Shown: positions 27,316 to 36,030 of the stretch, piece by piece
How positions within the stretch are numbered: the stretch's first letter is position 1
Layout: each line of letters starts with the position of its first letter
Source of the DNA: Candidatus Dependentiae bacterium
GTDB taxonomy: Bacteria; Babelota; Babeliae; Babelales; RVW-14
Assembly (NCBI GenBank): GCA_018266175.1
Contig: JAFEAY010000009.1
Coordinates: 13,701 to 77,700, forward strand
Direction of reading: 5' to 3'
Length of the DNA stretch: 64,000 nt
Notes under the pieces: generated by a model
Told to the model about the DNA's origin: nothing
The model's database searches: none
What the model saw: only the letters and a program-made list of their open reading frames with translations
Translations under genes and position numbers: made by a program

Positions 27316-28755
27316 CTAGAGCATAAACGTTGATTCTACCGGCTTATCATGCCTTAAAGGCATTTTTTGTTCTTGATCAATAACTTTTTCAACCGCTGCC
27401 ATAGCAGAAAGCGCTGCAACATCCATGTTATTATAACGATGCATGCCATTTCGCCCCATGAGCTGCAAGTTTTCAAATTTTGCCAAGTAATCCAAAACTT
27501 TTGAAAGATACTCTTTGTATCGTTCATTATAAACCGGATAAGCCTCAGCGGTACGCATTACCATGCCGTCGGTAATTGCAGTTGATTTTACAAGGCCAAT
27601 TTTTTCAAGCTCACTTTTGCCAATTTCAATGAGTTCATAGTCCGATTTAAACCAGAATGGTTCATCAACAAAAGCAAAATACTCCAAGCTCAATGCAGTA
27701 AGCGATGGATCATCAACCATCTTAATTGAGAAGTTATTCATGTTGCCAATCCGCCCCATGCGTACCTCTTTTTCATGAATATAGAGCCAATGATCAGGGC
27801 AAACTTGAGCTTTTTTAACAACCAAATTAACAGTAATAAGACCTCGATACATAAGCGCTTTTGCGGCATGGGCAATATCCGGATGCGGCAATGGGTCCAT
27901 TGCAAGAATGAGTGATCGCAAAGGCATGGTTGAGAAAAAGTAGTCGGCTTCGTGGTAGTGCAACTTTTGAGAACCACCTTCACGAGCAAGACTACGTTTG
28001 ACCGTTGCAATACGCAGAATTTTTTTATGATCATGCTCAACTCGCACAACATCCTGGTCAAGTTGAAGCGAGCCACTTTCATGAGCCACTACCTTTTGTG
28101 CCACTTTTTCCCAAAGCGTTCCAGCTCCTTTTGATGGATAGTAAAAAGTGTCACTAATCGTTCGTGGTGCATTTTTTTTGAACCAGCGACCAAAGAATGC
28201 GTAAAAAATTGCCTTTGAAAGCGAGAAACCTTTGATACGTTGCGCCGCCCAATCGGCAGAGATAGTATTACAAGCAATGCCCCATACTTTTTCAGTATAT
28301 GTTTTGAAGAAGATACTGAAAAGGCGGTAGCCAAATTTATTGGTTACCCAATCTTGGAATGAACGGATTTCAGTAATCGGAAATACACGATACCACAGAT
28401 AACTTAGAATACTGCGCAAGCACTCAAATGGATTAAGACCAGTAATAACATTAAGCGGCTCAAGAGGATAATTAAAAAAATGTTTTTTATAAAAAATTCG
28501 GGTGTAACGTTTATGCTTGATAAAATCACCCTGCATTAAATCTTCCCACCACTGCTGAATTTTTGGTGAGTCGGTAATAAAGTGATGCGGGCCGATGTCG
28601 TATTTACACCCTTTGTAGGTTGTTGTTTTTGCAAGCCCACCAACAACATGGTCACGCTCTAAAACTGTAACTGCAAAATTTTCCGTTTTTAAAAGCTCAA
28701 CACCTGCGGTTAACCCTGCAGGTCCAGCACCTATGATCACTGCATGTTTTTTCAT
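27316..28755 (-). CDS. FAD-dependent oxidoreductase (amine-oxidase / UDP-galactopyranose-mutase-like)
   Basis: A 479-residue flavoprotein beginning MKKHAVIIGAGPAGLTAG, the dinucleotide-binding G-x-G-x-x-G loop, followed by VLERDHVVGGLAKTTTYKG and DIGPHHF, typical of the NAD(P)-binding Rossmann-like amine-oxidase group that includes UDP-galactopyranose mutase, protoporphyrinogen oxidase and carotenoid desaturases. The C-terminus has an FAD-contact segment (LMGRNGMHRYNNMDVAALSA). Related genes often stand in glycan clusters beside glycosyltransferases. Whether it isomerises a nucleotide sugar or oxidises another substrate cannot be told. Start ATG 28755 follows AGGA; the ATG six codons earlier lacks one. 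It is 23 bp upstream of asnB, so likely in the same operon. Confidence 0.85.
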   Translation of the reverse strand: MKKHAVIIGAGPAGLTAGVELLKTENFAVTVLERDHVVGGLAKTTTYKGCKYDIGPHHFITDSPKIQQWWEDLMQGDFIKHKRYTRIFYKKHFFNYPLEPLNVITGLNPFECLRSILSYLWYRVFPITEIRSFQDWVTNKFGYRLFSIFFKTYTEKVWGIACNTISADWAAQRIKGFSLSKAIFYAFFGRWFKKNAPRTISDTFYYPSKGAGTLWEKVAQKVVAHESGSLQLDQDVVRVEHDHKKILRIATVKRSLAREGGSQKLHYHEADYFFSTMPLRSLILAMDPLPHPDIAHAAKALMYRGLITVNLVVKKAQVCPDHWLYIHEKEVRMGRIGNMNNFSIKMVDDPSLTALSLEYFAFVDEPFWFKSDYELIEIGKSELEKIGLVKSTAITDGMVMRTAEAYPVYNERYKEYLSKVLDYLAKFENLQLMGRNGMHRYNNMDVAALSAMAAVEKVIDQEQKMPLRHDKPVESTFML

Positions 28756-28823
28756 TATCCTACTCTCTTTCATGTTTATGTTCAGAACAACTCCTTAAAA
28801 TTGCATCTAAACTCATAAACTTC

Positions 28824-30173
28824 TCACTTTTTTATCCTCAGCACATCCACCCAAAATGCCATCGCTAACATAGTGAAAAAATGATCAATTGGCAAACGAA
28901 GCCGAGCAAATCCACAGGCACACGACAGAACTAAAAATAACAAAATAAATGGCATAAGTCTGATTACATTACCAAACCATTCAGAATAAAACAAAGATCT
29001 TATTCCATATCCAAAAAATCCAATAAGTACAAAGAACCAGATGGCCAATTCAAAATAAATAAAAAAGCGAATACATGTATTGTGCACTTCTGGAAATAGA
29101 AATCGCTTGACCATTGATAACAGGCTTCGATGCTCGTCATATACCGGCAACTCACCGCGCTGTTCGATAACTAAAAGTTCAGATGAATATAACGAAAACG
29201 TTGTCTTGAAAATATTTATAAAACAGTGTTTAAAACTATTCATCCAATTTTGATTAAAATAATGAAGCGCAACTTTTTCTAAAATAGCAGATTCTTGCGC
29301 TTGATTAAGTGGCTCTTCTTGCAAAATTTGAGCACATGCAAGTTCTCGATTTGCGTGCTCCTGGACCAGCTCTTTTGCTTGCGTATATGAAATGTGGCTA
29401 TTGGCCATAGCGAGGCGCACAGCACTATGATTCAGAAAATGTGGCCCCGAAAGTGTATGAAAAATCAACGCGCCTGTGAGCAGGTAGTTGCGCAGGAGCC
29501 ACCAGCCTGCAACGACAAGCCAGCCTGTGAAGAGTGCGCCGTAGCTCCGTAAATAATTTTTCCACGAGCTATTGCACTCGAACAAGAGTAACCCAAGACT
29601 AAAAATCAAAGCATAATGACCCACAGGGCGAATGAGCGATGCAATGCCCAACATGAGACCCGCGAGGAATAATCTCTTGCTCAAAAAACAAATCAAAAAC
29701 AGCAAGAAAAAAATACAAAATAATGTCTCAGCCATAAGCAAATTTGCATAGATTAAATAGCCCGCATGGACCGATGCAACCAGAGCACTCAAATAGGCAA
29801 CCATCAAGCCCGCAGGAAATAAAATGCGAGCAAGAAGGAAAATTAAAACGGGAATCAAACTCCCCACAACCCCCTGTACTACCAAAGCAACAACCGGATT
29901 AACTCCAACACAAAAATAACAAAGCGCAAGAAAAAATGGGTACCCAGGAAGACGGTAAAAGTAAGCGGCACCATCAGCCCCCACAAATCCTAAGCCATGA
30001 GCAAGCGACTGAGCAAGTGTATGATAATGCCCGGAGTCAAACATCGTCATGCAGGGGTTGTATTGAAAGTAGAAAAAGAGCGCACAAAGGCGTAGAAACA
30101 CTGAAAGCGTAAAAAGAATCAATAAGAATTTTTTGTGCTTTTTTAGCGGCTCAAAGCAAGTGAGCAAACCCAT
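28824..30173 (-). CDS. GT-C glycosyltransferase, paralog family member 1
   Basis: A 449-residue polytopic membrane protein. The first external loop has MFDSGHYHTLAQ and then YFYRLPGYPFFLALC, with the D-S-x-x-Y and RLPGYP motifs shared with the genes at 32656 and 39599. A large loop near residues 245-335 (FHTLSGPHFLNHSAVRLAM; SLYSSELLV) is conserved in all three, marking them as one family of PMT/ArnT-like (GT-C) enzymes that use lipid-phosphate sugars. The C-terminal membrane part ends in CACGFARLRLPIDHF, again a shared motif. GGGAGAAG precedes ATG 30173. Differences between the three copies suggest different donor or acceptor specificity. Confidence 0.85.
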   Translation of the reverse strand: MGLLTCFEPLKKHKKFLLILFTLSVFLRLCALFFYFQYNPCMTMFDSGHYHTLAQSLAHGLGFVGADGAAYFYRLPGYPFFLALCYFCVGVNPVVALVVQGVVGSLIPVLIFLLARILFPAGLMVAYLSALVASVHAGYLIYANLLMAETLFCIFFLLFLICFLSKRLFLAGLMLGIASLIRPVGHYALIFSLGLLLFECNSSWKNYLRSYGALFTGWLVVAGWWLLRNYLLTGALIFHTLSGPHFLNHSAVRLAMANSHISYTQAKELVQEHANRELACAQILQEEPLNQAQESAILEKVALHYFNQNWMNSFKHCFINIFKTTFSLYSSELLVIEQRGELPVYDEHRSLLSMVKRFLFPEVHNTCIRFFIYFELAIWFFVLIGFFGYGIRSLFYSEWFGNVIRLMPFILLFLVLSCACGFARLRLPIDHFFTMLAMAFWVDVLRIKK

Positions 30174-30220
30174 AACTTCTCCCTTCTCTAGGGAAACATC
30201 GTAGCAATGAACAAGGAAAA

Positions 30221-30252
30221 ATTAAAGCGGGGAGTTTTAAAAAACTCCCCGC
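30221..30252 (-). terminator. Terminator after exported unknown gene
   Basis: On the minus strand GCGGGGAGTTTT pairs with AAAACTCCCCGC (30227-30252) and is followed by TTTAATTTTTCC. It closes the transcript ending at 30282 and separates it from the next glycosyltransferase gene. Confidence 0.85.
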
Positions 30253-30281
30253 AAAACGCTCTGTAAAAAAATTAGACTATT

Positions 30282-31733
30282 CTAAAAACCACCGTCGCTG
30301 TCATATTCAGCATCATCAACTTTTTCAAGTTTGTGAATATCACCAAAATACTCAGGCCATGATGCATACTTTTCAAACTCTGTAAGGACTTCATCGGTCT
30401 TTGGTTTACGAATTTCTGAATAATCACACGCTTGGCATGCGATAATTAATGATGACTCTGGATTCCACCAATTACCAAATCGTTCTGCAGGCCAACCTGC
30501 CAGAAGATTGTTAAATGTCATATATGATTTATGCATAACGCAACAAACCCAAATAGGTGATTGAAGCTGATCATCCTGCCACTCAGAGGCAATGTGCTTC
30601 ACTTTTTGCAGTATTGTTGAGAAACAAGGAAGCTTCTTTTTTCTATACATTTCCTGAATCTTACCTAACCACAAGGTTACAAGTTTTCTTTTGAGGTACC
30701 CGGCTGTACATGGTGTACACGAAGTAGCCTGCTCAATAACTTTGCTATCTGTTTGCACCGCTAATGCATTACGAGACGGTGAGCTTTTTTTCATATGCTC
30801 AATACAAGCAGCATCAACTTGCGCACGAAGATCAACAATCAACATGAGCATTAAGATATCTTTTAAATCTTGCGTTTCCATGCAGTAGATATCACTTTTC
30901 TGCAATCGATCAAATAAGTGACTACTCCACACAAGCAAAAGCGGTACATGGCCAAGACCAAACCCGTAGTGGCGCACCATGCTCACTGTTTCTGGCTCAG
31001 ACATTCGTTTAAGCGCATGGCTCATAAACTCACAAAAACGATAACTATCACAATGGGTAAAAACTTCTTTTTCTTGATTATCTCTAAAAGTAACGCGAAA
31101 TGATTGGGCTTGTTGAGTCTCTTCAGCATGATCACTTAAAATATCTACAAGCTCTTCCTCGAGAACTGCCTCAACCTTTGTTTCAAAGCTCTGATCTAGA
31201 GATACTGATTCTATGTGCTCTTCATGAGGCAAAGAATCATTGTTTGCAAGCACTTCTTGTTGATCTTTTGGTAAATCATCTTGAACTACTAAAGCTGACA
31301 TTTGAACATCTGAATGTTCCTGTTCAGAATCTACTTTTTCAATCAATTCAAGAGGTATCGAATCAATAGAGGGTACTGTTAAATCGGACTCAAGATTATT
31401 GTCATCTCCAGATGGCGCATTAACCAACAACATCGCTTGCAGTTGCTCTTGTTGCTTGTCGAGCTGCTCCTCAACAAGATCTTGGACATCACTTATTTCA
31501 AGCTTTTCAACAGAACTTGCAAGCACTTCGACAACCAGAGCATTGCTTATATCAGAAGGCGGCTGCTGTTGGGGCTGATTAGAATTATTTTCGACAACCT
31601 TTACTTGATCACTCTGCTGTTTTTCCTGATTGCTACCACGTTTTCTGACATAACCTTTTACTGCATAAACTTCATCAAAATGGCAAAGATGAACAATTCC
31701 AATACTCAATACAAGCATTATTAATTTTTTCAT
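30282..31733 (-). CDS. Exported protein of unknown function, acidic and Gln-rich N-terminal half
   Basis: I do not recognise this 483-residue protein. A signal peptide of about 24 residues (ending EVYA) is followed by a low-complexity acidic and Gln-rich region (residues 35-200, with QPQQQPP and many E/D/S), likely unfolded, then a helical C-terminal domain (about 205-470) containing several cysteines (CSTILQ-type pairs, TSCTPCTAGYLKRK, CVMHKS, CQACDY). It has AAGGA before ATG 31733 and lies 10 bp downstream of another exported unknown gene, so the two form an operon. Being inside the glycosyltransferase locus it may be a glycan-modified or glycan-handling secreted protein, which is inference only. 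Confidence 0.75.
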   Translation of the reverse strand: MKKLIMLVLSIGIVHLCHFDEVYAVKGYVRKRGSNQEKQQSDQVKVVENNSNQPQQQPPSDISNALVVEVLASSVEKLEISDVQDLVEEQLDKQQEQLQAMLLVNAPSGDDNNLESDLTVPSIDSIPLELIEKVDSEQEHSDVQMSALVVQDDLPKDQQEVLANNDSLPHEEHIESVSLDQSFETKVEAVLEEELVDILSDHAEETQQAQSFRVTFRDNQEKEVFTHCDSYRFCEFMSHALKRMSEPETVSMVRHYGFGLGHVPLLLVWSSHLFDRLQKSDIYCMETQDLKDILMLMLIVDLRAQVDAACIEHMKKSSPSRNALAVQTDSKVIEQATSCTPCTAGYLKRKLVTLWLGKIQEMYRKKKLPCFSTILQKVKHIASEWQDDQLQSPIWVCCVMHKSYMTFNNLLAGWPAERFGNWWNPESSLIIACQACDYSEIRKPKTDEVLTEFEKYASWPEYFGDIHKLEKVDDAEYDSDGGF

Positions 31734-31743
31734 ATTTTAATCC

Positions 31744-32607
31744 TTAGTTCGATTTTTTAGATTCGGCAATATTTTTAAGATACGCACAAAAATTTTTCCA
31801 CGATTCATGATCAAAATGACCAGTTTTATGTACTTTGTTATGCGTTGTTAAAAATTCTTCATTTTGTTTGTGCAATCCATCAACTCCATGCATACCATAC
31901 AAAGAACCCAGAACAGCTTCTTCAGGAACTCCAAAAACAAGTTGCCCATCTCGAATAGTTCCTGTTGTGAGCCAAAGAGGAGAGATTACTTTTAACGTAT
32001 CGTATTGACCTGTAAGCCAACTTTGAACATTTGCGTAAATAAGTTCATAATCAGGCTCATACTTTCCAAGTAATGTAATCAAGAATTGATGATACTGGCC
32101 ACTTACAAATCGCCACACATCAAGTACTTGTTTTGTCATAGCATAATCACATTTAAAACAAAACCACTTATAGGACATGCGAACAAGGAATTCCCCCTTC
32201 ATCATCAATTCACACAAATACTCGACTTCTTGAGTACTTAAACCGGCAACATTTTCATAAAAACGATTGTGATAATATTTAATTAACTCATATTGAACCG
32301 GAAAAACACCTCGATTTGCAGCATCTTTTGCCCAACGCAGGGCATATTGAGACTGCTCGTCATGCTGCTGCATAAAGGTAGAAAAAAGCTGCGTAACTTC
32401 TGGATAATTATCCTCTTGAAGCAACTGATCAAGAACATCGGCTGTTGCTTGCTGCTCAGCCTGCACGTGAGCTCGTTTAACCCACATTTTTTTTGGCTGC
32501 TCTACGGGTCCGCCAAGCAACCAACTCATTGAATAAGCTTGCTCGGAATAGATAACAAATAAAAATGCTAAGCCCAAGCATTTATTAAAAATACGTTTGA
32601 TCTTCAT
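31744..32607 (-). CDS. Exported protein of unknown function
   Basis: A 287-residue protein with a signal peptide (about 1-26, ending AYS). The mature protein is mostly helical; one stretch (ALRWAKDAANRGVFPVQYEL, near residues 88-107) resembles a single Sel1/TPR-like helix pair, but there is no repeat series to support that. A pair CFKCD lies near residue 153. No known family is recognised. GAGGGAG precedes ATG 32607. It is 10 bp upstream of the next exported unknown gene and 48 bp after a membrane glycosyltransferase, implying one transcript. Confidence 0.7.
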   Translation of the reverse strand: MKIKRIFNKCLGLAFLFVIYSEQAYSMSWLLGGPVEQPKKMWVKRAHVQAEQQATADVLDQLLQEDNYPEVTQLFSTFMQQHDEQSQYALRWAKDAANRGVFPVQYELIKYYHNRFYENVAGLSTQEVEYLCELMMKGEFLVRMSYKWFCFKCDYAMTKQVLDVWRFVSGQYHQFLITLLGKYEPDYELIYANVQSWLTGQYDTLKVISPLWLTTGTIRDGQLVFGVPEEAVLGSLYGMHGVDGLHKQNEEFLTTHNKVHKTGHFDHESWKNFCAYLKNIAESKKSN

Positions 32608-32655
32608 TATACTCCCTCTATTTCATGGTTTTTCGGTACGCCCAAACTCACTCTT

Positions 32656-34026
32656 TTACTTGCAAGAAGTATCCTCTAAATATGACTTTTTATGCAAGCA
32701 ATATTTTTGATAAAACCAGAGCCACCAATGCATTGATATTATCACCAGCAGAGGCTCCAGCGGCAAGCGTAGTCGAGCACAACCATACGCACACGTTAAT
32801 CCTATCAATAGTCCAATAAATAAAAATATCGGCAACACTTGGAAAAACAATTGTTTATTAAATAATGCTCTCAAGCAAAAACCAACAAAACCAATAAGCA
32901 ATAAAAAAGATGCTATAATTTCAAACCAAGTTAATGGAATCAGATACCAAGTATTGACGTTTGGATAGAGATATTTTTTTAATTTACTCCAAGTACTCGA
33001 TGTTGAGTAATCAGTCCACTCTTGAGTATCGGCAAAAATAAGCTGTGCTGAATACAAACCAAAAACTGTTTTTACCATTTCACACATACAATTTTTTATC
33101 ACAGTAAAAGGTCGCTGCTTACAGTAAAACAGCGTAATTTTTTCAGCTATCGCACACTTTTCTGGTTCAGAGAGTTGCCTGCTTAATAACACTTCTTGGT
33201 CTTTGATTTTTGCTTTCCATTCATTCAGCAGCGCTCCCCGCGCTTGCACATAAGTACAATTGCGCAACTCCATAACCACCTTTGCCGTGGAGTATTGCAA
33301 GAAATGCAAGCCTGGAAGGGTATGAAAAAAAATCATACCAGTCAGCAACCAATTACGCCCAAGCCACCAGATAACAACAAGCAGCCAGCCTACTATCAAA
33401 ACAAGAGCGCTTTTTATTTTTGTACGAATATTTTTTTGAGCAATAAAAACAAGTACACAAGCAACAGGTAATAAAAAGTGACCAACGGGGCGAATGAGTG
33501 ACGCAATTCCAAGCATAAGACCTGATGTTAAATATTTTTTTCTTAATAAAAGAATGAGAAAAAATAAGAAAAATAGCGCAAATAAGCTTTCTGTTGCAAG
33601 CATGCCTGCATAAATAACAAATCCAAGATGAAACACTGCAACCAGCGCAACCATTTTTGCTAGTAAAAATTGATCCGGAAATAGAGCCAGTGTTACGCAA
33701 AACATGAGCAAAGGGATCAAACAAGAAATTATAATTTGGTGTAAAAGGGTAAAATATAGATTGTTATCAAAAACTTTATAACAACCAGCTAAAAAAGCTG
33801 GGTACCCCGGTAATCGATAAAAATTAGGTGATCCATCAGAATTTGCAATTCCTTTACCCTGAACAATACTCTGAGCAACCGCTTGATACTGCGCTGAATC
33901 AAAATAGACGGAATAGTTTTCATCTTTACTCAAAAAACTATAAAAAAGTGCCGTACGCGCAATCAGCGCAAGTATAAAAATCAAAAATAAAAAGCGTTTT
34001 TCTTGTAAACAATATGACCACAACAT
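32656..34026 (-). CDS. GT-C glycosyltransferase, paralog family member 2
   Basis: A 456-residue polytopic membrane protein of the same family as 28824 and 39599. It has VYFDSAQYQAVAQ with the likely catalytic Asp, NFYRLPGYPAFLAGC, the loop FHTLPGLHFLQYSTAKVVM, RPFTVIKNCMCEMVKTVFGL and YSAQLIF, and ends with CAYGCARLRLPLEPLLVI. These features predict a PMT/ArnT-like transferase acting on the outer face of the inner membrane with a polyprenyl-phosphate sugar. GGGAG precedes ATG 34026. Two exported unknown proteins follow it on the same strand, possible acceptors of its product. Confidence 0.85.
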   Translation of the reverse strand: MLWSYCLQEKRFLFLIFILALIARTALFYSFLSKDENYSVYFDSAQYQAVAQSIVQGKGIANSDGSPNFYRLPGYPAFLAGCYKVFDNNLYFTLLHQIIISCLIPLLMFCVTLALFPDQFLLAKMVALVAVFHLGFVIYAGMLATESLFALFFLFFLILLLRKKYLTSGLMLGIASLIRPVGHFLLPVACVLVFIAQKNIRTKIKSALVLIVGWLLVVIWWLGRNWLLTGMIFFHTLPGLHFLQYSTAKVVMELRNCTYVQARGALLNEWKAKIKDQEVLLSRQLSEPEKCAIAEKITLFYCKQRPFTVIKNCMCEMVKTVFGLYSAQLIFADTQEWTDYSTSSTWSKLKKYLYPNVNTWYLIPLTWFEIIASFLLLIGFVGFCLRALFNKQLFFQVLPIFLFIGLLIGLTCAYGCARLRLPLEPLLVIISMHWWLWFYQKYCLHKKSYLEDTSCK

Positions 34027-34083
34027 GATTCAACTCCCATGAAAAAGTTTTATGTTGTGACTACCGTACCAAATTTCATCTCC

Positions 34084-34120
34084 AAAAAAAATGCGTGGAA
34101 TTATAGCCCCACGCATTTTT
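34084..34120 (-). terminator. Terminator after Lys/Asp-rich membrane protein gene
   Basis: On the minus strand AAAAATGCGTGG pairs exactly with CCACGCATTTTT (34087-34120, 12 bp, 10-base loop) and is followed by more T. It ends the gene whose stop is at 34165 and insulates it from the glycosyltransferase at 34026. Confidence 0.85.
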
Positions 34121-34164
34121 AATAACTCATTTACTCAAGAAAAAATATTACTCACCCTGCATAA

Positions 34165-35949
34165 TTAGAAATCAAAATCTAACCCCAAATCATCCGATTC
34201 TTCATTAATATCCGTATCAAAGTCTGGCTCGTCTGATTCTTCTTCAGCCACTTGCACAGGGAAAGCACTTTGTACTGATGCAACAGGAGCTGGAGCTGGT
34301 TGGCTATACTGCGACTGTGTTGGCACTGATTCTGATTGAGAAGCAGCTGAAGCAGTCGAAACTGCTAAATTATTGCTTGTTGCTATTTCTGCAAAAGAAT
34401 CTTTTTTCTTATCTTTCTTATCTTTCTTGTCTTTCTTGTCTTTCTTGTCTTTTTTGTCTTTCTTGTCTTTTTTGTCTTTCTTGTCTTTTTTGTCTTTTTT
34501 GTCTTTAGAATCTTTTGAATCTTTCGTGTCTTGCTCAGCAATAAGACCAAGAATTTTATTCACTTCTGCTTTAAAAGCTTGTGCATCAAAAACAACTCCA
34601 TCAGCACGAGCTTGAGCTGCAAGCTTACCAAGACGCTCTATCCGATTTTTGAGATAGCGAATGTAAGACCATGTAAATGTTTGACTCACAAAATCACAAA
34701 TCGCATCAACGTTAATAACGCCTTTAATAAGACTCGAAACAGGTCCAGAGACCGCTGCTCCAGCACCACCTGTAGCCGCTGTAACAAGGGCTTCAATAAT
34801 AGTTCCCATTACCGCATCTACTACACCGCCTGCAAGATTCATCACCTTAAGTATAATAGTTAACAGGTTATGAGTTCCCCAAGGTATTTTTGAAAGAGGA
34901 TCGACAAACATTTCATCGAATTTTTCAAGCGTTTGGTCGGCAGGAGCTTTCATAGTTTCCAAGAGCTTCATGACACTGCCTGTTATCGGATTTTTTTTCA
35001 GATCAAGCAATGAGGCAAGCTTGCCTTTATTTGTTGCAACAGGATTTAAGCTATTTCCAAAAGTATCTTGAACCGATGCAAAAAGTCCTTGATTCTCTTT
35101 CAGCTTAAAAGCAAAAATAACTGAGTTATAAATTGGTCCTAATGGAACAAATGCGGCAAGCGTTATTGGTCTAAATTGGTTTGCAATTTGTTCAAGAGGA
35201 CCTGTAAAGATGCTCAACTCTTTTTGTATAAATGCACTCAGCTGTGTAATAGGCTTTTCAATTTCTTTAACTTTTGAGGTAACAATATTTGCAATACTCT
35301 TTAAATCAACCTTCTTACCAATGATGCCTTTTGTTTTTTCTGCTTTTTCAAAAGACTTAATGAGCTTTTTTTCTTCTTCATTAATGTATTTATTGTTGGT
35401 GAGTGTATGAAATGCCTTAAGGCAAGCAAATGACTCCCTGTTAGATCTATGGATTTCTGTAGATTGAGTAAGACCTAATAGCACATTCATGACCGATCCA
35501 ACAAGCGGAATAGGGATCGGCAAACCGCTTGGCAGTGGAGGAATAGGACGATAAAGCTCATCCAATGGTTTAAACACTATGGCTGTAAGCTCCTTAATGT
35601 CACTCAATTCGCCTGCAAAAATATCTAAAATCTTATTTGCCAACTTTGTAACTTCTTTTGCGGGCATTTTGCTCAATGCAAACACAATAAGCTTTTTGGG
35701 ATCAGTTGGCAATCCAAGTTTGCTTATCTCTTTCAAAGCATCCTTGCCAACCTTCTCAACTTCTTTAATCCCTTTTTCGGCAGTTTTCTTAATCTTTTTA
35801 GTCCCTTTATCTGCTGTTTTTTTAACTTTATCAGTTACTTTTTTAACAGAATCAAAAAGCCCTCCAAAAAGATATACGCCGCTTGCTCCTAGACTCAAAA
35901 CAGCGACAACAAATATAACACGTACCATGAATTGATTTGAAATTTTCAT
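34165..35949 (-). CDS. Membrane-anchored protein of unknown family, with (KDK)n tract
   Basis: The product (594 residues from ATG 35949, behind GGAGGATCG) begins with one hydrophobic helix (about 8-24), then a Lys-rich amphipathic stretch (KKVTDKVKKTADKGTKK...), then a conserved globular part with GLPTDPKKLI, RPIPPLPSG and IPWGTHNLL, small glycine-rich hydrophobic segments (ATGGAGAAVSGPVSS), a run of about ten KDK units and an acidic C-terminus rich in Q, P, S and E. It is a paralog of the next gene: GKDALKEISKLGLPTDPKKL corresponds to GKDAFKELSKLGLPTDPQKL there. I know no named family. An envelope or secreted role is implied by the N-terminal helix. The repeat tract is probably unfolded and charge-patterned. 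Confidence 0.75.
   Translation of the reverse strand: MKISNQFMVRVIFVVAVLSLGASGVYLFGGLFDSVKKVTDKVKKTADKGTKKIKKTAEKGIKEVEKVGKDALKEISKLGLPTDPKKLIVFALSKMPAKEVTKLANKILDIFAGELSDIKELTAIVFKPLDELYRPIPPLPSGLPIPIPLVGSVMNVLLGLTQSTEIHRSNRESFACLKAFHTLTNNKYINEEEKKLIKSFEKAEKTKGIIGKKVDLKSIANIVTSKVKEIEKPITQLSAFIQKELSIFTGPLEQIANQFRPITLAAFVPLGPIYNSVIFAFKLKENQGLFASVQDTFGNSLNPVATNKGKLASLLDLKKNPITGSVMKLLETMKAPADQTLEKFDEMFVDPLSKIPWGTHNLLTIILKVMNLAGGVVDAVMGTIIEALVTAATGGAGAAVSGPVSSLIKGVINVDAICDFVSQTFTWSYIRYLKNRIERLGKLAAQARADGVVFDAQAFKAEVNKILGLIAEQDTKDSKDSKDKKDKKDKKDKKDKKDKKDKKDKKDKKDKKDKKKDSFAEIATSNNLAVSTASAASQSESVPTQSQYSQPAPAPVASVQSAFPVQVAEEESDEPDFDTDINEESDDLGLDFDF
34411..34500. repeat. Ten 9-bp tandem repeats coding for KDK units
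   Basis: Ten consecutive units of the form (A/G)TCTTTCTT or GTCTTTTTT read on the plus strand, each giving Lys-Asp-Lys on the minus strand. Units differ only by single C/T or A/G changes. Preceding and following bases (34400-34410, 34501-34520) are further degenerate units. Such arrays change length easily by slippage while keeping the frame. Confidence 0.9.
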
Positions 35950-36030
35950 CGATCCTCCTTCAAAAACCACACCCCAACATTTCTAAATTTAAAGAGAGCT
36001 CCCCAGCTCCCTAATAATTTTTTGAGCAAC

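Noticed and set aside
34278-34615. Plus-strand frames rich in Leu/Ser/Cys/Phe over the repeat array
   Set aside because: They are the antisense of the 9-bp KDK units and exist only because that tract lacks stops.
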